Origin: CAZEER01 sp964511215
GTDB taxonomy: Bacteria; Fidelibacterota; Marinisomatia; Marinisomatales; UBA1611
Assembly (NCBI GenBank): GCA_964511215.1
Contig: CAZEER010000081.1
Coordinates: forward strand, 1-8,956
DNA length: 8,956 nt
Direction of reading: 5' to 3'
The notes beneath the pieces were generated by a model, which was not told the origin of the DNA, made no database searches, and saw only the letters and a program-made list of their open reading frames with translations. Shown one piece after another: positions 5,923 to 8,956 of this stretch. Position 1 is the stretch's first letter, and every line of letters starts with the position of its first letter. Position numbers and translations under genes: made by a program.

Positions 5923-7623
5923 TTATTGAACCATTACTATTTTTTTTGTTTCCCTAAAATTTTCTGCTTCTACAGTAAAAAAATATACACCAGTTGCTAC
6001 TGAATAGCCTTTATTATTCTTACCATTCCAATTTATTGAATTATAACCTGACTTTTTTTCACCATTATATATACTACAAATCACTTTTCCAGATATATCA
6101 TGGATATAAATTTTTATAGTTTCACTTTTAGGAAGATTATATTGGATTTTTATTGAAGAATTGAATGGATTAGGAAACCCATTATAGATGATCAATTTTT
6201 CATGATTTTCCTTTTGAATTAAAAGAGCTCCATCGCAAGTAGTTGTATCTTGATAACCAATATAATTTTCTATACATATGGGATATGGCGGACATAATAA
6301 ATTATTAAAAATATTGAAATGAATGGCATTACCCCACTCGAAATCCAAAAAACAGATTTCATCATCAAGATTACCACTCAATTGATTATCATTTAAATAT
6401 AAATATTGCAAATTGGTTAAATTTTCCAATCCAAATGGCAATCCACCGGTTAATTGATTATCATATAGAAATAATTGTTCTAAAGTAATTAAATTGCTAA
6501 TAGCATCAGGGATTTCTCCTATTATAGCATTACTATATAATAATAACTGAGTGATATTTTCTAAATCTCCAATCTCAGATGGTAATGGTCCATTAAGATC
6601 ATTTTCATATAAATAAAGATGAGTTAAATTTTCTAGATTCCCGATTTCAGAGGGAATTTCTCCGGTTAAGCTATTATCGTGTAACAGTAAATACTTTAGG
6701 TTAATTAGACTACCAATCTCAGGAGGGATAGATCCTGAAAGTCCTGTGCCCCCAAGATTAATAGAATCTGTAGTCTCTACCATATAACATTGTCCCCAAA
6801 TAGTGAATTGCATTTCAGGTATTGATTCACAATTTGAAGTATCTTGGATACCAATATTCCCTATAATACAGTCTGGGTAAGGTGGACAAAATTGGTTTCC
6901 AGAAATCTTTACTAAAGATGGGTTATCCCATTCTGTTTCTAATTCACACATATCACAAGGTAATTCACCAGTTAATTGATTATCATACAAATATATGCGT
7001 GTTAAATTATTTAGATTCCCAATTCCTGGCATATGACCAACAAAACTATTGCCATTTAAATAAAGATGTGAAAGTTTTGTTAATTGCCCAATTCCACTTG
7101 GTAAAGAACCCGAGAGATTATTATCAAATAAATATAATTTTTCCAGATTTACAAGATTTTCAAATTCTTCTGGTATTGGTCCTGATAGATCATTGGAAGA
7201 TATACTTATATATTCTAAACTTGTTATATTACCCAACTCAGCCGGAATTTCTCCAGAAAGGCTATTCCCATATAATTTAAGACTAATTAGATTGAAAAGA
7301 TTTCCGATTGACGATGGAATTGCACCAGTAAATTCATTATTTTGCAGAAATAAATAATTTAAATTAATTAGGTTTCCAATCTCATCAGGTATAACTCCTG
7401 AGAGATTATTTGCAGCAAGGTTTAAAAAATTTAAATTTGTCAAATCTCCTATTTCTAATGGAATTTCTCCAGAAAGATACAACCCCGATAGATCTAATGA
7501 ATCAGTATATTCAATTGAATAACAATTACCCCACAGCTCCACTTCATTCTCATTACAATTTTGCGCGCTTGGAATACATATGATTGAAAAAAAGATAGTT
7601 AAAACATATTTAAATCCAGTCAT
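5923..7623 (-). CDS. Secreted tandem-module leucine-rich-repeat protein with sorting domain
   Basis: This 566-residue protein has a clear signal peptide (residues 1-20, cleavage likely IPSA|Q). About eight LRRs of 24 residues follow (42-230; pattern L-x-L-x-x-N-x-L-S-G-x-I-P-x-x-I-G-N-L, the plant-type class), then a Cys-containing cap (223-265). A second set of about six LRRs (287-426) ends in a matching cap (424-463). Residues 483-566 form a FlgD-like/type IX-secretion-type C-terminal domain: N485-P-F-N, D509-I-S-G, W532-N-G, G536 onward to S541-V-A-T-G-V-Y-F-F. This implies export and surface attachment or release. LRR surfaces usually bind proteins or glycans; the ligand is unknown. The ATG at 7623 overlaps the cupin stop by 14 nt and lacks a Shine-Dalgarno, suggesting coupling, although the two products need not be functionally linked. 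Confidence 0.93.
   Translation of the reverse strand: MTGFKYVLTIFFSIICIPSAQNCNENEVELWGNCYSIEYTDSLDLSGLYLSGEIPLEIGDLTNLNFLNLAANNLSGVIPDEIGNLINLNYLFLQNNEFTGAIPSSIGNLFNLISLKLYGNSLSGEIPAELGNITSLEYISISSNDLSGPIPEEFENLVNLEKLYLFDNNLSGSLPSGIGQLTKLSHLYLNGNSFVGHMPGIGNLNNLTRIYLYDNQLTGELPCDMCELETEWDNPSLVKISGNQFCPPYPDCIIGNIGIQDTSNCESIPEMQFTIWGQCYMVETTDSINLGGTGLSGSIPPEIGSLINLKYLLLHDNSLTGEIPSEIGNLENLTHLYLYENDLNGPLPSEIGDLENITQLLLYSNAIIGEIPDAISNLITLEQLFLYDNQLTGGLPFGLENLTNLQYLYLNDNQLSGNLDDEICFLDFEWGNAIHFNIFNNLLCPPYPICIENYIGYQDTTTCDGALLIQKENHEKLIIYNGFPNPFNSSIKIQYNLPKSETIKIYIHDISGKVICSIYNGEKKSGYNSINWNGKNNKGYSVATGVYFFTVEAENFRETKKIVMVQ
5926..6177 (-). other. C-terminal sorting domain (FlgD-like / T9SS type A)
   Basis: This codes for residues 483-566 of the LRR protein. 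Landmarks are the opening N-P-F-N-S, the beta strand I-K-I-Q-Y-N-L-P, the turn D-I-S-G-K, W-N-G-K-N, the G-V-Y-F-F strand and a closing K-K-I-V-M-V. These match C-terminal domains that route proteins through type IX-like secretion in the Bacteroidota and related phyla. Confidence 0.8.
6235..6801 (-). repeat. Second copy of cap-LRR-cap module
   Basis: Residues 275-463 repeat the organisation of residues 30-265. An N-terminal cap W-G-Q-C-Y matches W31-G-N-C-Y, and the six LRRs follow. The C-terminal cap F-E-W-G-N, N-L-L-C-P-P-Y-P-I-C, then I-G-Y-Q-D-T-T-T-C parallels T-E-W-D-N, N-Q-F-C-P-P-Y-P-D-C, then I-G-I-Q-D-T-S-N-C. This is an internal duplication with loss or gain of LRR units. Confidence 0.85.
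6829..7536 (-). repeat. First copy of cap-LRR-cap module
   Basis: Residues 30-265 of the LRR protein hold the N-cap W31-G-N-C-Y, about eight 24-residue (72-bp) LRR units and the cap with C223, C226, C246, C252 and C265. One unit near residues 189-204 is a residue short (H-M-P-G-I-G-N-L). Confidence 0.85.
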
Positions 7624-7975
7624 TGTTTTTTGCTGTTAATTCATTAGTCACATTGCCTGTATTTATTACTCCTCTAGGCTCAACTAACATAATTTTGCAT
7701 TCATTTTTAGCAAAAGGTTTATGCTTAATACCTCTAGGTACTACAAATAAATCACCTTGGGCTAAATTAATTTTACCATCTTCAAGTTCAATTTTCATTT
7801 CCCCTTCTATTACTATAAAAACTTCATCTGTATCATCATGCGTATGCCAAATAAATTCTCCTTTAATTTTAGCAAGCTTGAATTGATAATCATTCATTTC
7901 CGCAATCACTCGCGGAGACCAAAATTCAGAAAAATTTTGAAATTTTTTATTTATATTTATTTTTTTTGAAATCAT
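7610..7975 (-). CDS. Small cupin-domain protein
   Basis: This 121-residue single-domain cupin has motif 1 as G39-E-F-I-W-H44-T-H46-D-D-T-D-E51, ending at G58, and motif 2 as G74-D-L-F-V-V-P80-R-G82-I-K-H85. The metal ligand set H44, H46, E51 and H85 is complete, so it should bind a divalent metal. The tail E99-P-R-G-V-I-N-T-G-N-V-x-N-E-L-T is shared with a group of small bacterial cupins of unknown activity, often annotated as mannose-6-phosphate isomerase-like. The ATG at 7975 is preceded by AGGA (7987-7984) at eight bases, which supports this start. The stop overlaps the LRR gene start by 14 nt. The fold is certain; the reaction (isomerase, dioxygenase or a non-enzymatic binder) is not readable. 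Confidence 0.93.
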   Translation of the reverse strand: MISKKININKKFQNFSEFWSPRVIAEMNDYQFKLAKIKGEFIWHTHDDTDEVFIVIEGEMKIELEDGKINLAQGDLFVVPRGIKHKPFAKNECKIMLVEPRGVINTGNVTNELTAKNNDWI

Positions 7976-7996
7976 TAATTCATTCCTAAAAAAGCA

Positions 7997-8010
7997 ATGT
8001 TTTTAAACAT
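7997..8010. promoter_or_regulatory. Small dyad upstream of the cupin gene
   Basis: ATGTTT and AAACAT form a perfect 6-bp dyad around TT, about 22 bases before the cupin start. It overlaps the likely leader or promoter region and could be an operator. In DNA this AT-rich, such a dyad can occur by chance. Confidence 0.2.
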
Positions 8011-8073
8011 AATTTGTAAAATATTACTTGAACAATTATTAAAAGATTTGAAAAAATACAATCAATCACTGGA

Positions 8074-8901
8074 TTATGAGGCAGGTGGATGTCTATACGG
8101 TTGAAAAGGAATTAAAAGAAGGTTTTTGATATTGGAATTTTCTTTCGAATTCATATGTGTATCGATACCATATTTTAAATTATTCATTTGATCTATGCTA
8201 GTAACGGTTCTAAAAATGTGATCCCATACAGAAAATATATTTCCATAATTACTATCTGTATGAGGTTGTATGTAGTGATGATGTATCTTATGAAAATTGG
8301 GTGTAACTAAAATATAAGAACAAACTTTATCAATAATCGATGGTAATCTTATATTGGCATGAGAAAAATGTGCAAAAAAGACAGAAATAGTTTGGTAAAT
8401 CATCACAAGACCAAAACTTGCTCCTGTTATTAGAACTGCAATGATTGTAAAAAACAATCTGAAAACATTTTCGCCAGGGTGGTGCCTTAATCCACTAGTA
8501 ACATCTACATAAGGGTCACTATGATGAATAATATGGAATTTCCACATCCATCTGACTTTATGTTGGATCCAATGAATTAACCATGCACCTATTAGATCCA
8601 TCAATACTAAACCAACCGAAAGGTGAATCGATAATGGTAAATTGAGTTGGTGTAATAAACCACTTTTATTAATACCATTATACTCTACTGCTGCAATAAT
8701 ACCAATTGCACCTATTAAATTCACAACAAGAGTTATAATTGTAAAAGTAAGATTGATACCAGCATGCCTAATTTTATTATAATTAGTGCTGAAAAGAGGT
8801 ATCCCTGATTCTAAAATCAAAAAAAAGGTCAAACCCCCAATGAGAAATATAATCCTTAGTTCATCAGATATATGATTAAAAAAATACAGTAATTCATTCA
8901 T
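8074..8901 (-). CDS. Membrane fatty-acid hydroxylase / sterol-desaturase-family protein
   Basis: This 275-residue integral membrane di-iron enzyme carries the full set of histidine boxes: H110-x3-H114, H123-x2-H126-H127, R139-H-H141-P, H178 and H181, and H204-x2-H207-H208. D215-S-N-Y-G-N and the following F-S-V-W-D are hallmark residues of the family. Likely membrane helices lie at about 15-34, 48-72, 90-110, 145-160 and 162-180. By family it inserts oxygen into, or desaturates, a lipid (fatty acyl, sterol-like or carotenoid) at the inner membrane; the substrate is not determined. The ATG at 8901 has an AGG (8913-8911) nine bases upstream. A second ATG four bases in is out of frame. The gene stands apart from the cupin gene by 98 bp, so it is probably its own unit or the end of one beginning outside the window. 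Confidence 0.93.
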   Translation of the reverse strand: MNELLYFFNHISDELRIIFLIGGLTFFLILESGIPLFSTNYNKIRHAGINLTFTIITLVVNLIGAIGIIAAVEYNGINKSGLLHQLNLPLSIHLSVGLVLMDLIGAWLIHWIQHKVRWMWKFHIIHHSDPYVDVTSGLRHHPGENVFRLFFTIIAVLITGASFGLVMIYQTISVFFAHFSHANIRLPSIIDKVCSYILVTPNFHKIHHHYIQPHTDSNYGNIFSVWDHIFRTVTSIDQMNNLKYGIDTHMNSKENSNIKNLLLIPFQPYRHPPAS

Positions 8902-8956
8902 AATGTTATACCTAAGAGTATCATCATCTTGATTAAACTACAAATAAAAATACTAT

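Noticed and set aside
6882..7280. Plus-strand 132-codon open frame
   Set aside because: It is antisense to LRR-coding repeats, which keep long frames open by their periodicity; no recognisable protein features.
5923..7623. LRR repeats as a CRISPR or noncoding tandem array
   Set aside because: The 72-bp period keeps one reading frame with conserved L/N/G/P positions, and there are no uniform spacers; it is protein repeat structure.
7623..7886. Plus-strand 87-codon open frame
   Set aside because: It is antisense to the cupin motifs, which are clearly the coding strand.
8041..8073. Terminator after the fatty-acid hydroxylase gene
   Set aside because: A T-run is present on the minus strand but no convincing stem precedes it.

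Overview
All eleven genes in this AT-rich window read on the minus strand, so the direction of transcription runs from high to low coordinates. The gene content suggests a free-living, probably marine, Gram-negative bacterium of the FCB/Neomarinimicrobiota (SAR406) type. This taxonomic guess is inference. It rests on a FlgD-like/type IX-secretion-type C-terminal sorting domain on a secreted leucine-rich-repeat protein, a dockerin-like Ca-binding pair on a secreted hydrolase without cellulosomal context, a DUF1028-TPR protein, and low GC. No rRNA, tRNA, IS element, CRISPR array or phage gene was seen, and no plus-strand gene is supported.

Layout in transcription order. (1) 8901-8074: a membrane fatty-acid hydroxylase/sterol-desaturase-family enzyme. 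(2) 7975-5923: a small cupin whose end overlaps the start of a large secreted LRR protein by 14 nt, followed by a weak hairpin. (3) 5799-5014: a class I-like PPK2 polyphosphate kinase, with a possible -10 box upstream and a convincing intrinsic terminator just after its stop. (4) 4792-3508: a DUF998-like six-helix membrane protein, overlapped by a 2OG-Fe(II) oxygenase-family gene that seems to lack an ATG start. The region upstream of this pair carries a CRP-like palindrome and a second hairpin. (5) 3434-1: a tightly packed five-gene series. It comprises a secreted cysteine-rich 17-residue-repeat protein with a good Shine-Dalgarno, a DUF1028 Ntn-fold protein with a TPR-like tail, a secreted alpha/beta hydrolase with a dockerin-like tail, an 88-residue three-helix membrane protein starting at GTG, and a SAM methyltransferase cut by the window edge. 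Spacings are 6 nt, 11 nt, a 4-nt overlap and 0 nt, which argues for one operon.

Most of the genes are ordinary enzymes. The least explained item is the Cys-rich repeat protein (16 Cys in 98 residues) leading the five-gene operon. It could be a secreted disulfide-rich or metal-binding protein. More speculatively, it could be the substrate of neighbouring enzymes such as the Ntn-fold protein, the methyltransferase and the 2OG oxygenase. The LRR protein is also notable because it contains two complete cap-LRR-cap modules in tandem before a single sorting domain.
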